Positions 23,159-33,500 of a stretch of 64,000 nt of DNA are shown one piece after another. Each line of letters begins with the position of its first letter. Position 1 is the first letter of the stretch. The notes below the pieces were generated by a model. It was given only the letters and a program-made list of their open reading frames with translations, searched no databases and was not told the DNA's origin. The stretch is taken from NCBI RefSeq assembly GCF_032118995.1, contig NC_092666.1:11420501-11484500 (forward strand), written 5' to 3'. The stretch comes from Asterias amurensis. Lineage: Eukaryota; Echinodermata; Asteroidea; Forcipulatida; Asteriidae. Position numbers and translations under genes: made by a program.

Positions 23159-23888
23159 GATTCGTCGTCTAGCCAGCTTCACTCCATTGCAGGAGGAAAG
23201 CCTCTTCACCAATTCTCCATCTCACTTTATCCTGTGCTGTCTGTTGCCAAGCATTTCACTTCTTCATCTTCTGTTTTGTCGCCCTCTTTTTCTTGTCCGG
23301 TTTCTTGGAGTCCAGTTGGTTGTTTTGTAATATCCCGCACTCTTGATTTATTTCCTAGGTCCTCAGTCGTCACCATGTCCTTCTTTGTTTACTCTTATCA
23401 TAATCCTTTCCATGGCCCTCTCTGTTACCCTAAGTTTCTTCTCTAGTCGTTTGGTGGTCGTACATGTCTCAGCACCGTACGATAGGACAGGTATGATGCA
23501 CTGATCGAATACCTGCCTTTTCAGGGATACAGGAAGGGTGTGGTCTCTAAAGATGTAGCTCAGTGTGCCAAACTTCACCCATCCTAACTGGGTTCTTCTC
23601 TTTATTTCCTCTTCTGTTTCGTTGTTGAAGGTGATCTTCTTGTCAATGCAGTGTCTACCAATCTCCAAATCTTTACATTGAACCGCTATTTTGAAGTTTT
23701 GAGAATTGTTACTCGCCATGACCTTTGTTTTCTTCATGTTCATGTTAAGGCCGCCTTAATACTTGCTTCTGAAAGCTCCTGAATCATTCCCTGGAGTTCC
23801 TCAGGGGTGTGACTGAAGATGAGAATGTCATCAGCGAATCTGAGATGGGTAATTGTTCTCCATCTTCTCACGATCCCTTTGATTACTT
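23159..23888 (-). mobile_element. RTE-type LINE fragment, unit 5
   Basis: Last copy of the co-amplified LINE fragment, open for 126 codons on the minus strand (23,743 to 23,363). It shares GRHCIDKK with unit 1 and NETEEEIKRR with unit 2, again showing exchange among units. Confidence 0.83.
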
Positions 23889-24871
23889 ATACTTAATGGT
23901 CTCTCGGCCACTAATTTGTAATTTTGCCATTTTGGTCACTTTTTGACAAGTTGTCAATTGGTCTCTCTATAAAGGAATCCTTTCTCCATAGTCTGTCGGT
24001 CACATCCTCAGTGCACTACTACTCTAATCGGTTACCTGCATTATGTTTTGGAATGTTTAGATAATCGTTTATTGAAACGTATACTTAATGGTCTCTTGGT
24101 CACTTGGTCACACCATAGTGAAAGAACATTAATTTCTTTCCTCCATGGTCACACTTGGTCATTTTGGTCACATCGTTTCATGTTATCTGGATCACTTGCT
24201 CACACTAAGTCATTGGTGGGTCTCTTGGTACTTGCTTGCGTGGTTTTGTATTTGGATCACTTGAGATCTGGGTTATATCTTTCTCTCATCAGTCGTCCAT
24301 GAGACTTGCCTTGTGGTTAGCGCATAGAGTAGTAAGGATGGTTAGTGCAACTTGGCTACTTGATGACAGCATGGTTGTGAAGTCCTCAACTCTACCGAAG
24401 GGAAGAAGCATCACAGTGTTCTTGCTGAAGGATGCCACTAACGGCGACGACAGCAATCTCTCGGTATTAGCCTATTAGGATTGGCCACTCTTTGGGAAAA
24501 ATGTGGTCAGCTAGTTTGGTTGTTATGTATGCGACTGGTGTTCAGCTTAAAATGTGCAGAGGGGACCTTATTTGAATCAAGTTTAATGACTGTTGCGGAA
24601 GTAATACAAAAGGTGCTCGGTGCCCTTAATAAGCTTGAGTGGAAACTATCAAACATGAGTATGTCAGTGAAGCTTTTGCTTGATTACCACGTGTAGATTT
24701 CACAACAGGCATAGTTGAAACACGAGAGGGCGCACTCTAATTAACCCGGGCACCGGTTGTTAGACGAGTTCCTCAACGTGAACGAGTCGATGTAAGTGTA
24801 CATGAAGTGTAATTAAGGATGGTGTTTTTAATTATGTTGGAGGCCTATGTCAGAACCAAGGGAACGGGAGG

Positions 24872-24990
24872 AAAGGTTTACGTATCATGCCACCACTTTT
24901 TCATTCGATTTGAAATCTAGTTTAACTCGATGGAATATTCCTTTTTGTAAAAATTAGTGAACAAGTGGTGGCGTGATACGGAAAGTTATC
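24872..24990. mobile_element. Small foldback element at the array edge
   Basis: Arms GGTTTACGTATCATGCCACC at the left and GGTGGCGTGATACGGAAAGTT at the right are inverted copies over about 30 bp, enclosing roughly 50 bp of AT-rich DNA. It lies only about 60 bp beyond the last recognisable 5S spacer. It is MITE-like, with no coding capacity and no clear target duplication. Confidence 0.6.
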
Positions 24991-25229
24991 CGAACGCGAG
25001 AATAGAACACGGTATACTTTTCAAGTATATAGGTTTTTGAAATCAGTCACGGTTCATATTGTGGGCCATTGTGAGGTAGGCGTATGGTGGTAGACATGAC
25101 CACGGCATGTATACCACGGTGTGTCTGTATTCACCTAATCTAAATGTCTAGTTCTTCAAAATGGCTAATTGTCTTACTCGCAAAGTGCGGTATTTATACT
25201 ATGACCTTTGCTGGAGAATGCAGATATGA

Positions 25230-25494
25230 CGTTAGGGACAATGGGGCATTCAGGTATGCCTTTATCTGCCTGATCTCACCTCTGTGGAACCCGCGGTTCG
25301 AATCCATGCATCGGCCAGGACTCTTGCGTGGGTTTCCCCTCTCATATCTAAAACTGGGTTTTCTTTAAGATCTCTGGAAGGACTTCTCCAGGTATAAGGT
25401 AAGTGCTAGAAACCTATATTGAGGAAGGCTAGCTTGTTGCATTTTCAGTGTGTGTGAGTGCAGAGGTATGATAATCGATCTGCAAAAAAAAATA
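25230..25494 (+). mobile_element. tRNA-derived SINE-like element
   Basis: GGTTCGAATCC (25,295-25,305) is a perfect tRNA B box. About 190 bp of non-tRNA body follow and the segment ends in A-rich DNA (25,486-25,494), the layout of a tRNA-derived SINE. A matching A box is not convincing (TAGGGACAATGG near 25,233 is a weak candidate). It is not a tRNA gene: no cloverleaf arms can be drawn around the B box. Confidence 0.45.
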
Positions 25495-25897
25495 CAAAAG
25501 ATACAAAAAAACGCCCCTCCGGTGGAGCGATATGTAATACTCTTACAAAAGCAACTAGGATTGACAGAATAACAAAGAAATACAGCAAGATTTTTCAACA
25601 ATTTGGTCCAACAAAGCCTCCTATACCCATATTATCTCAATAGTATAGGCCCCTAATCTCACACAGGCATTTTTTATGCCATGTTTTTTTCGTTTACAAA
25701 CAAAGACATAACATCGCCCAGCATATAAAAAAGGGACCCCACATCTATACCAGCTTTCCCTAAACAACACATTGTTTTCAAACGCTATTTATTTATAAAT
25801 ATATTCCAGCATAGGGGAAGCGTTTGTAATTCTTACACGAGGAACGTAGGATTTACAAAATAAAAAAGAAGTACCGCGAGATTGCCGACAATTTGGT

Positions 25898-26215
25898 TTA
25901 AAGGCAGTGGACACTATTGACAATTAGCATTAAACCTTACTTGTGGGGAGCTGCTGTTGATAGTATAAAACATTGTGAGAAACGGCTCTCTCTGAAGTAA
26001 CGTAGTTTTCGAGAAAGAAGTAATTTTCCACAAATTTGACTTTGAGGCCTCGGAATTAGATTTTGAGGTCTCGATTTTAAGCATCTGAAAGCACACAACC
26101 ATGTGTGACAAGGTTGTTTTACTTTCATTATTATCTCGCAACTTCGACGACCATTTAAGCTCAATTTTTTGTTTGTTATTTTATGCATATGTTAAAATAC
26201 ACCAAGTGAGAAGAC
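25898..26215. mobile_element. TTAA MITE family A, right end missing
   Basis: Begins TTAAAGGCAGTGGACACTA. The inner part has TGTGAGAAACGGCTC, CGAGAAAGAAGTAATTTTCC and CTGAAAGCACACAAC, and it ends in ACACCAAGTGAGAAGACTG without the terminal repeat. Full copies in this window (38,533 and 61,180) have TTAA at both ends and inverted ends of the form AAAGGCAGTGGACACTATTGG. It is non-coding. Confidence 0.7.
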
Positions 26216-28300
26216 TGTTATGCCATGTTTTTCGTTTACGAACAAAGACTTTAAATCATTCCACACAAAAAAGGACCCCCATATTAATCCTAGCCTTCCG
26301 GGAACAACACATTGTTTTCAAACGCCCAGCTATAAATAAATTCCAACCGAAAAATTGACATGTGCTGAAGCGAAAATAAACACTATTTAGAGAGCTATTA
26401 TTAACACTTTTCTTCTGTTGTGCGGACACTGGAGCCGGCTCGTAATATCAAAAATAATAGCCGCGCGTGCAGCACGCCTGATTAGACTTTATCTCGTGCT
26501 TCCTTTGTTCAACGTAGAGGGCGTAGCCGCCTGCACACTGACGTTTCGCAGTAGGGGTGCCAAGTAAAAACACAACCATAACAATGCCGAACTGTTGGAC
26601 GGGTTGGCAATGAATGCGCTGTGCTGAAACATCTGTAACAATTGACACATCTCTGTTTTGGCATCATGACAATAACGGGAATATAAACTATCACACAAAT
26701 AATAGCCTAGTACCGGACGTACACATAACACTCTTATAAACTTGTGCAGTATCTCAATATTCTTATAAAATATAGATTTTCTTTGTAAAATATAAAACAA
26801 TTGCTTTTCAAACTTAGGTAAATTACAGTGTCTGTCTGTCACAGAAGTAGGTAACAACTCTAACAATCAAACGCTTGTAACATAAGATGCACAACAACTG
26901 TACAACCAGCCAAAAAGGGAGTTTCAAATTGGTAGTAAAAACTATTAAATTAAGCAAGTTTGTTTTTCGTTGAGGTTTTTGTTTTGGTTTATAACATTAT
27001 TATTTCAGGTTTAACTATACATCAATGAGCATTCTAAAATTGGTGACAGCATTTATCTCTGCGGGCTTGTTTAAATGGGTCGTGTTCGGCTGATAAAAAG
27101 AATCCCATGGTGAGTTCCATTGAAGTGTCCATGACATTCATTTTGGATTCAAATTTATTATACATCGCGGTGAACAGTGTAATGCAATTTTTTTGAGTCA
27201 CAATGAAAAACGGTTGGAGCTTTTGCCGTAACAACCAGATGCCTATTTGTTAAACGCATCAATCCCCGGACACACTACAGGTGCTTCTTGAATAGCCTAT
27301 GTAATTCCAATCACAAAATAACTAGTTATACCTCTTTTTTAAACAAGAGGACTTATTTTCCAAATGGGGCGGAACGAGCAGGTTTTCTTGGCCTGTTGAA
27401 ACACCAAAGCAACCATGGGAAAAATTATTGAATACGTACGAAAACCACTCAGCTGGAACCGGCTGGTGCCTCTTTGTATTTCCCAAGCGGAAAATAAAAA
27501 GAGAAGAAAAAGAAAAGTGAACGAAAACAAAAAACAAACATCCGTTGCACTGTGCTCTTCTCTAACTGTTTTTCCTTCCCCCATGGTTTGATAGCGCTGC
27601 ACATTGCGAAACAAACACCATGACCAACCGAACGCGCGCAGCTGTTCAGTTATGCATAAATTAAACCGTGACGTCACGCTCGAGTTGTTCCGCAGAGAGT
27701 GGGCTTTTATTTTCCTCCTTATTTTGATGTATTTTTTTAGGAAACCCTCATTTGCATCACAGAGGTCGTGCAAACGGGGAAATGGCGCAGTTAACGGTTG
27801 AAGTTTATTCAGCATGAAGTCACCCCTATTGAAAAGTGGAGACATGTTAATAAAACGAAGAAAAGCTGCATGCTGTTAAGCTCCACAGTGGATGCATAGC
27901 AATTTTAATTTCTCACCCGCTGTGTCGCCCCGTAGGCCTATATACCGTTGTTTGTGCAGTCGGGCGTTTGACAGGGCAATAGCCGGTCTAATGTCTTGCA
28001 AATTGCAAATGTATCCTGGACAAATTTTGTTTTTCATTTTATAATAAAGAGATGACGGTTTCGGAATCTCAACCGCAGTGTTTAAAAAAAAACGGTTATT
28101 AATTACATAATTTATTAATCAGTTAGAATTTCAAAGGTCCGTTTTCTTGATTAAAAATCCCCTTTCTACTATATATTTTGGTACAATACGCTCTGTATGA
28201 AAATGCCGGTAGAAATTAGAGGATGAACCATTTCAAATTCAAAAAGGATTTCCATAGCAGTTTCAAGTCTTTTAGAAACACCCGCATGCCTTTTCTTTTC
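26216..28300. other. Intergenic DNA, no supported gene
   Basis: AT-rich single-copy-looking DNA. Segment 27,540-27,800 is less AT-rich and contains TGACGTCA. The longest frame here, 168 codons on the minus strand (27,845-27,339), shows a low-complexity FLFSFTFLFLLFLF stretch and no recognisable domain. Without splice evidence it is best treated as chance. Confidence 0.5.
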
Positions 28301-28440
28301 AGGATTTTTCCTGAAGACGATCAGAGTCTACTTGTGGAAACGTCAAATTATTACACTTGCTATAGTTCTTTTCGGAACCACCACAACCCGCAAGAGAGGT
28401 TCAAATATTGTGTTGCCTCAAATTTTCTGTACAGTTTCGC
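28301..28440 (+). repeat. Hammerhead-like/stem-loop repeat, copy 1
   Basis: CTGAAGA-CGATCAGAGTCTACTTGTG-GAAAC-GTC (28,311-28,344) has the two conserved halves of a hammerhead ribozyme core (CUGANGA and GAAAC). AGTTCTTTTCGGAACCACCACAAC follows at about 28,365. Two better preserved relatives lie at 36,766 and, inverted, at 45,745. The stem II arms are degenerate in this copy. Penelope-like retroelements are known to carry hammerhead motifs, so this may be a remnant of such an element. Confidence 0.4.
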
Positions 28441-28517
28441 CCCCCCCCCGTTATTTAAGATTAAAGAGAAAATAGAATTAGTCGTTGCAAACCGCTTAGT
28501 TTAAAAATACTTAGAAG

Positions 28518-28887
28518 TCAACGGACGAGTTGGTCTATAAAACGCGTTTGTAACCGTTTTTATAAATTGCTTATGGTTAGAAAGATGTTTTGAAAGTAGA
28601 ATACAATGATCCATACAAATTTGCTTTAGAGTTGCGTGGTTTTCCTTTTACTGTGCGAACTAACACGGTCGGCCATTTATGGGCTTCAAAAATTTGACTT
28701 CCATAAATGGACGCCCGTGTTAGTCGACGAGGTAAAAAGAAAACTGTGCAATTTAGAGGCTTGTTTGGGTGGATCATTGTATTCTACTTTCACAACATCT
28801 TTCTACCCATATGCATTCTATAACAAACGGTTAACAAACGCTTTTCAAAGACCAACTCGACCGATCCAAGGCAACGTGTTCCTTTAA
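28518..28887. mobile_element. TTAA MITE family D, copy 1
   Basis: The right end GGCAACGTGTTCCTTTAA is intact; the left end is decayed (GGACGAGTTGGTCTA...). A central palindrome around GGCCATTTATGGGCTTC / CATAAATGGACGCCCG is kept. It forms a long foldback structure with no protein, and is related to 29,110 and 61,794. Confidence 0.7.
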
Positions 28888-29005
28888 TGGCCGGACGGTT
28901 TTCCCTAGTTAAAAGAGTCTTTCTCGGAGGCTATATTCATGACAACACAACACACACGAACGAGAGTGTAACAAGACCTTTGTCACCATAGAAAAACCGT
29001 CCACT

Positions 29006-29027
29006 GGGGGGGGGGGGGGGGGGGGGG
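29006..29027 (+). repeat. Poly-G run of 22
   Basis: An uninterrupted run of 22 G sits between ACCGTCCACT and CAAGGCAAATG. Similar C/G runs occur near 30,310 and 51,690. The length is likely variable and error-prone in assembly. Confidence 0.9.
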
Positions 29028-29109
29028 CAAGGCAAATGAGTACTAAAGTGCTGCCAATATTGCTACTGTGAGATGGTGAGTTACAACTCTCTTGTATCAC
29101 GACCAACGT

Positions 29110-29479
29110 TTAAAGGAACACGTTGCCTTGGATCGGACGAGTTGGTCTTTGCATATAAAATGCATATGGGTAGAAAGATGTTTTAAAAGTAGAATATAAT
29201 GATCCACACACATTTGCCTCGAAATTGCGTGGTTTTCCTTTTACTTTGCGAACTAACACGGTTAGCCATTTATGGGAGTCAAAAATGTGACTCCCATAAA
29301 TGGCCGACCGTGTTTGTCGACGAGGTAAAAGGAAAACCACGCAATTTCGAGTGATACTTGTGTGGATCATTATAGTATACTTTTAAAATAACTTTCTAAT
29401 CATATGCATTTTATAACAAACGGTTACAAACGCTTTTCAAAGACCAACTCGACCGATCCAAGGCAACGTGTTCCTTTAA
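29110..29479. mobile_element. TTAA MITE family D, copy 2 (both ends present)
   Basis: TTAAAGGAACACGTTGCC at the left and GGCAACGTGTTCCTTTAA at the right are perfect inverted ends. Arms continue with GATCGGACGAGTTGGTCTTT, and the centre folds on TGGGAGTCAAAAATGTGACTCCCA. Nearly the whole 370 bp is one palindrome, so each strand could form a hairpin. TTAA at both ends recalls piggyBac-type targeting, but TA targeting cannot be excluded because TTAA contains TA. Confidence 0.82.
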
Positions 29480-29705
29480 TATGCCCCAAGTGGGGATCAA
29501 TCTTACAGCATGTGGCGTTTGACATCAAACATTCCAATTTCATTTGAATTTAAAGATCCCTGCACCGTTTTGACACCGACTGGGCTACCTGTACTTTTTG
29601 TCGTCTGGTTGCTGAACGCCTAACCACGAGATATGAACGGAACTTGCTAGACACCATTTTAGGGTGTCATTATGAGGGTGTGTGTCTGACATTAAGAGGT
29701 GAATG

Positions 29706-30040
29706 TTAAAGGCAGTGACACTATTGGTAGTTACTCAAATAATTGTTAGCATAAAACGCTTACTTGGTAATGAGCAACGGAGAGTGGTACGATACATTGT
29801 GAGAAGCGGCTCCCTCTGGAGTTGAGAAAGAGGTAATTCATTACTCAATAGTAAAAGAATTCAGCTGAAAGCCTTTTATTATGCATCTGACTGAAAGCAC
29901 ATAAATAATGCAACAGTGCTGTTTTTTTCTTTCATTATTTTCGTGCAAATTCAATGACCAATTGAGCCCAATATTTCACAGGTTTATAATTTGTTTTATG
30001 CATATTTTATGCATATATAAAAACCTAGTCTGAAATTTAT
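29706..30040. mobile_element. TTAA MITE family A, truncated
   Basis: Left end TTAAAGGCAGTGACACTATTGG is present. The body is diverged (GAGCAACGGAGAGTGG, GAGAAGCGGCTCCCTC, TCACAGGTTTATAATTTG) and the right terminal repeat is missing. An older copy than those at 48,289 and 61,180. Confidence 0.65.
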
Positions 30041-30376
30041 CAAACGTGCCCAGTGCACTCAACCGAACACGGGAATGCACTAAAGTCGTAGTAGTAGATG
30101 TGCCCAGCAAGCTAGGGCAAATTTTTTTTTCGAGCTAGGAACCGAAATTTATTACAAACTGAAAGAAAATAAATGTGTCTGGCTTACGGCCGCCCTGAAG
30201 CACTTTTGTACCCACAATGGTGGACCCTCCTTTGTTCAACTCTTTGTCTGGATTTTTTTTTTAGATCCCCATTGTTTTCCTTCGTAATAGCAATCTTAGA
30301 CCTATTGTACCCCCCCCCCCCTTAAAAAACAAAAATAATTTTGTCTTTTTTTCTTGGTTTGGATATGCCTCATCAT

Positions 30377-30524
30377 TTAGGATGTGTTGATCCAGTGTAA
30401 GATGTAGCCCTCCTCATGTAAACGCCATTCATTTATATTTCTTGCAGTTCTGGTCCATGTTGTTCCTCCATACCCTGATGTCATCTCTCCATCTTCTTCT
30501 TTGTCTACCTCCTTTCATTTTCCA
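30377..30524 (-). mobile_element. RTE-type LINE 3' coding end, left edge of the satellite
   Basis: On the minus strand the last codons read ARNINEWRLHEEGYILHW followed by INTS and a stop (TAA at 30,379-30,377). This is the classic RTE ending in which an AxDR/ExW segment precedes a final aromatic QW/HW. Upstream in the same edge unit GRQRRRWRDDI is present, but it lies in another frame because of an indel in VWRNNMD. This edge unit keeps EWRLH, which all satellite units have lost, so it represents the parent LINE. Confidence 0.75.
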
Positions 30525-33500
30525 GTGTAAGATGTAGCCCTCCTCGTTTCTATTTCTTGCAGTTCTGGTCCATGTTGTTTCCCTTATGTCATCTCTCCAT
30601 CTTCTTCTCTGTCTACCTCCTTTCCTTTTCCAGTGTAAGATGTAGCCCTCCTCATTTCTATTTCTTGCAGTTCTGGTCCATGTTGTTTCCCTTATGTCAT
30701 CTCTCCATCTTCTTCTCTGTCTACCTCCTTTCCTTTTTCCAGTGTAAGATGTAGCCCTCCTCGTTTCTATTTCTTGCAGTTCTGGTCCATGTTGTTTCCC
30801 TTATGTCATCTCTCCATCTTCTTCTCTGTCTACCTCCTTTCATTTTCCAGTGTAAGATGTAGCCCTCCTCGTTTCTATTTCTTGCAGTTCTGGTCCATGT
30901 TGTTTCCCTTATGTCATCTCTCCATCTTCTTCTCTGTCTACCTCCTTTCATTTTCCAGTGTAAGATGTAGCCCTCCTCGTTTCTATTTCTTGCAGTTCTG
31001 GTCCATGTTGTTTCCCTTATGTCATCTCTCCATCTTCTTCTCTGTCTACCTCCTTTCCTTTTCCAGTGTAAGATGTAGCCCTCCTCGTTTCTATTTCTTG
31101 CAGTTCTGGTCCATGTTATTTCCCTTATGTCAACTCTCCATCTTCTTCTCTGTCTACCTCCTTTCATTTTCCAGTGTAAGATGTAGCCCTCCTCGTTTCT
31201 ATTTCTTGCAGTTCTGGTCCATGTTGTTTCCCTTATGTCATCTCTCCATCTTCTTCTCTGTCTACCTCCTTTCCTTTTCCAGTGTAAGATGTAGCCCTCC
31301 TCGTTTCTATTTCTTGCAGTTCTGGTCCATGTTGTTTCCCTTATGTCATCCCTCCATCTTCTTCTCTGTCTACCTCCTTTCCTTTTCCAGTGTAAGATGT
31401 AGCCCTCCTCATTTCTATTTCTTGCAGTTCTGGTCCATGTTGTTTCCCTTATGTCATCTCTCCATCTTCTTCTCTGTCTACCTCCTTTCCTTTTCCAGTG
31501 TAAGATGTAGCCCTCCTCATTTCTATTTCTTGCAGTTCTGGTCCATGTTGTTTCCCTTATGTCATCCCTCCATCTTCTTCTCTGTCTACCTCCTTTCCTT
31601 TTCCAGTGTAAGATGTAGCCCTCCTCATTTCTATTTCTTGCAGTTCTGGTCCATGTTGTTTCCTTATGTCATCCCTCCATCTTCTTCTCTGTCTACCTCC
31701 TTTCCTTTTCCAGTGTAAGATGTAGCCCTCCTCATTTCTATTTCTTGCAGTTCTGGTCCATGTTGTTTCCCTGTGTCATCTCTCCATCTTCTTCTCTGTC
31801 TACCTCCTTTCCTTTTCCAGTGTAAGATGTAGCCCTCCTCATTTCTATTTCTTGCAGTTCTGTTCCATGTTGTTTCCCTTATTACATCTCTCCATCTTTT
31901 TCTCTGTCTACCTCCTTTCCTTTTCCAGTGTAAGATGTAGCCCTCCTCGTTTCTATTTCTTGCAGTTCTGGTCCATGTTGTTTCCCTTGTGTCATCTCTC
32001 CATCTTCTTCTCTGTCTACCTCCTTTCCTTTTCCAGTGTAAGATGTAGCCCTCCTCATTTCTATTTCTTGCAGTTCTGGTCCATGTTGTTTCCCTTATGT
32101 CATCTCTCCATCTTTTTCTTTGTCTACCTCCTTTCCTTTCCAGTGTAAGATGTAGCCCTCCTCATTTCTATTTCTTGCAGTTCTGGTCCATGTTGTTTCC
32201 CTTAGGTCATCTCTCCATCTTCTTCTCTGTCTACCTCCTTTCCTTTTTCAGTGTAAGATGTAGCCCTCCTCGTTTCTATTCTTGCAGTTCTGGTCCATGT
32301 TGTTTCCCTTATGTCATCTCTCCATCTTCTTCTCTGTCTACCTCCTTTCCTTTTCCAGTGTAAGATGTAGCCCTCCTCGTTTCTATTTCTTGCAGTTCTG
32401 TCCATGTTGTTTCCCTTGTGTCATCTCTCCATCTTCTTCTCTGTCTACCTCCTTTCCTTTCCAGTGTAAGATGTAGCCCTCCTCATTTCTATTTCTTGCA
32501 GTTCTGGTCACATGTTGTTTCCTTATGTCATCTCTCCATCTTTTTCTTTGTCTACCTCCTTTCCTTTTCCAGTGTAAAGATGTAGCCCTCCTCATTTCTA
32601 TTTCTTGCAGTTCTGGTCCATGTTGTTTCCCTTATGTCATCTCTCCATCTTCTTCTCTGTCTACCTCCTTTCCTTTTTTCAGTGTAAGATGTAGCCCTCC
32701 TCGTTTCTATTTCTTGCAGTTCTGGTCCATGTTGTTTCCCTTATGTCATCTCTCCATCTTCTTCTCTGTCTACCTCCTTTCCTTTTCCAGTGTAAGATGT
32801 AGCCCTCCTCGTTTCTATTTCTTGCAGTTCTGGTCCATGTTGTTTCCCTTGTGTCATCTCTCCATCTTCTTCTTTGTCTACCTCCTTTCCTTTTCCAGTG
32901 TAAGATGTAGCCCTCCTCATTTCTATTTCTTGCAGTTCTGGTCCATGTTGTTTCCCTTATGTCATCTCTCCATCTTCTTCACTGTCTACCTCCTTTCCTT
33001 TTCCAGTGTAAGATGTAGCCCTCCTCATTTCTATTTCTTGCAGTTCTGGTCCATGTTGTTTCCCTTATGTCATCTCTCCATCTTCTTCTCTGTCTACCTC
33101 CTTTCCTTTTCCAGTGTAAGATGTAGCCCTCCTCGTTTCTATTTCTTGCAGTTCTGGTCCATGTTGTTTCCCTTATGTCATCTCTCCATCTTCTTCTCTG
33201 TCTACCTCCTTTCCTTTTCCAGTGTAAGATGTAGCCCTCCTCGTTTCTATTTCTTGCAGTTCTGGTCCATGTTGTTTCCCTTATGTCATCTCTCCATCTT
33301 CTTCTCTGTCTACCTCCTTTCCTTTTCCAGTGTAAGATGTAGCCCTCCTCATTTCTATTTCTTGCAGTTCTGGTCCATGTTGTTCCCTTATGTCATCTCT
33401 CCATCTTCTTCTCTGTCTACCTCCTTTCCTTTTCCAGTGTAAGATGTAGCCCTCCTCGTTTCTATTTCTTGCAGTTCTGGTCCATGTTGTTTCCCTTATG

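Larger units (their letters stand above)
1..24815 (+). repeat. Tandem 5S rDNA array, right-hand part
   Basis: All 5S copies face the same way and share related spacers, so this is one tandem array. The window opens inside a spacer: bases 1-330 match 1,256-1,590, so the array extends to the left. Start-to-start distances are 2,448 (one unit in between has no 5S), 1,538, 1,065, 1,671, 1,523, 1,308, 982, 1,271, then 2,562, 2,610, 2,609 and 2,608. The spacers carry many scattered GGTCACTT / TGGTCAC motifs, T-rich tracts and no convincing protein gene. Similarity to the repeat stops near 24,815, in the middle of a spacer and without a further 5S, which is the right boundary of the array. Open frames crossing the 5S genes and spacers recur only because the DNA recurs. 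Confidence 0.95.
12217..24815 (+). repeat. Five 2.6-kb 5S-LINE composite tandem units
   Basis: Units start at 12,217, 14,779, 17,389, 19,998 and 22,606. The last is cut at about 24,815. Each holds, in order: a 5S gene; a GGATAG purine tract; a GGTCACTT-rich stretch; a minus-strand RTE-type LINE fragment of about 720 bp; more GGTCAC-rich DNA; a segment related to older spacers (AAGGATGCCACT... GGCCACTCTTTGGG); a TGACGTCA site next to a small hairpin; and the conserved 5S upstream block. Units differ by few substitutions and 1-2 bp indels. The first is the most divergent (2,562 bp). This is the pattern of recent amplification or homogenisation. Confidence 0.93.

Noticed and set aside
13613-24696. 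Repeated frames such as ECLDNRLLKRILNGLLV or LSVAKHFTSSSSVLSPSFSC in each 2.6-kb unit
   Set aside because: They recur only because the unit recurs. The second is the reverse strand of the LINE fragment, and none has a domain.
27339-27845. A 168-codon minus-strand frame as a possible gene
   Set aside because: No domain, a low-complexity phenylalanine/leucine stretch, no promoter or splice context. The length is possible by chance in 64 kb.
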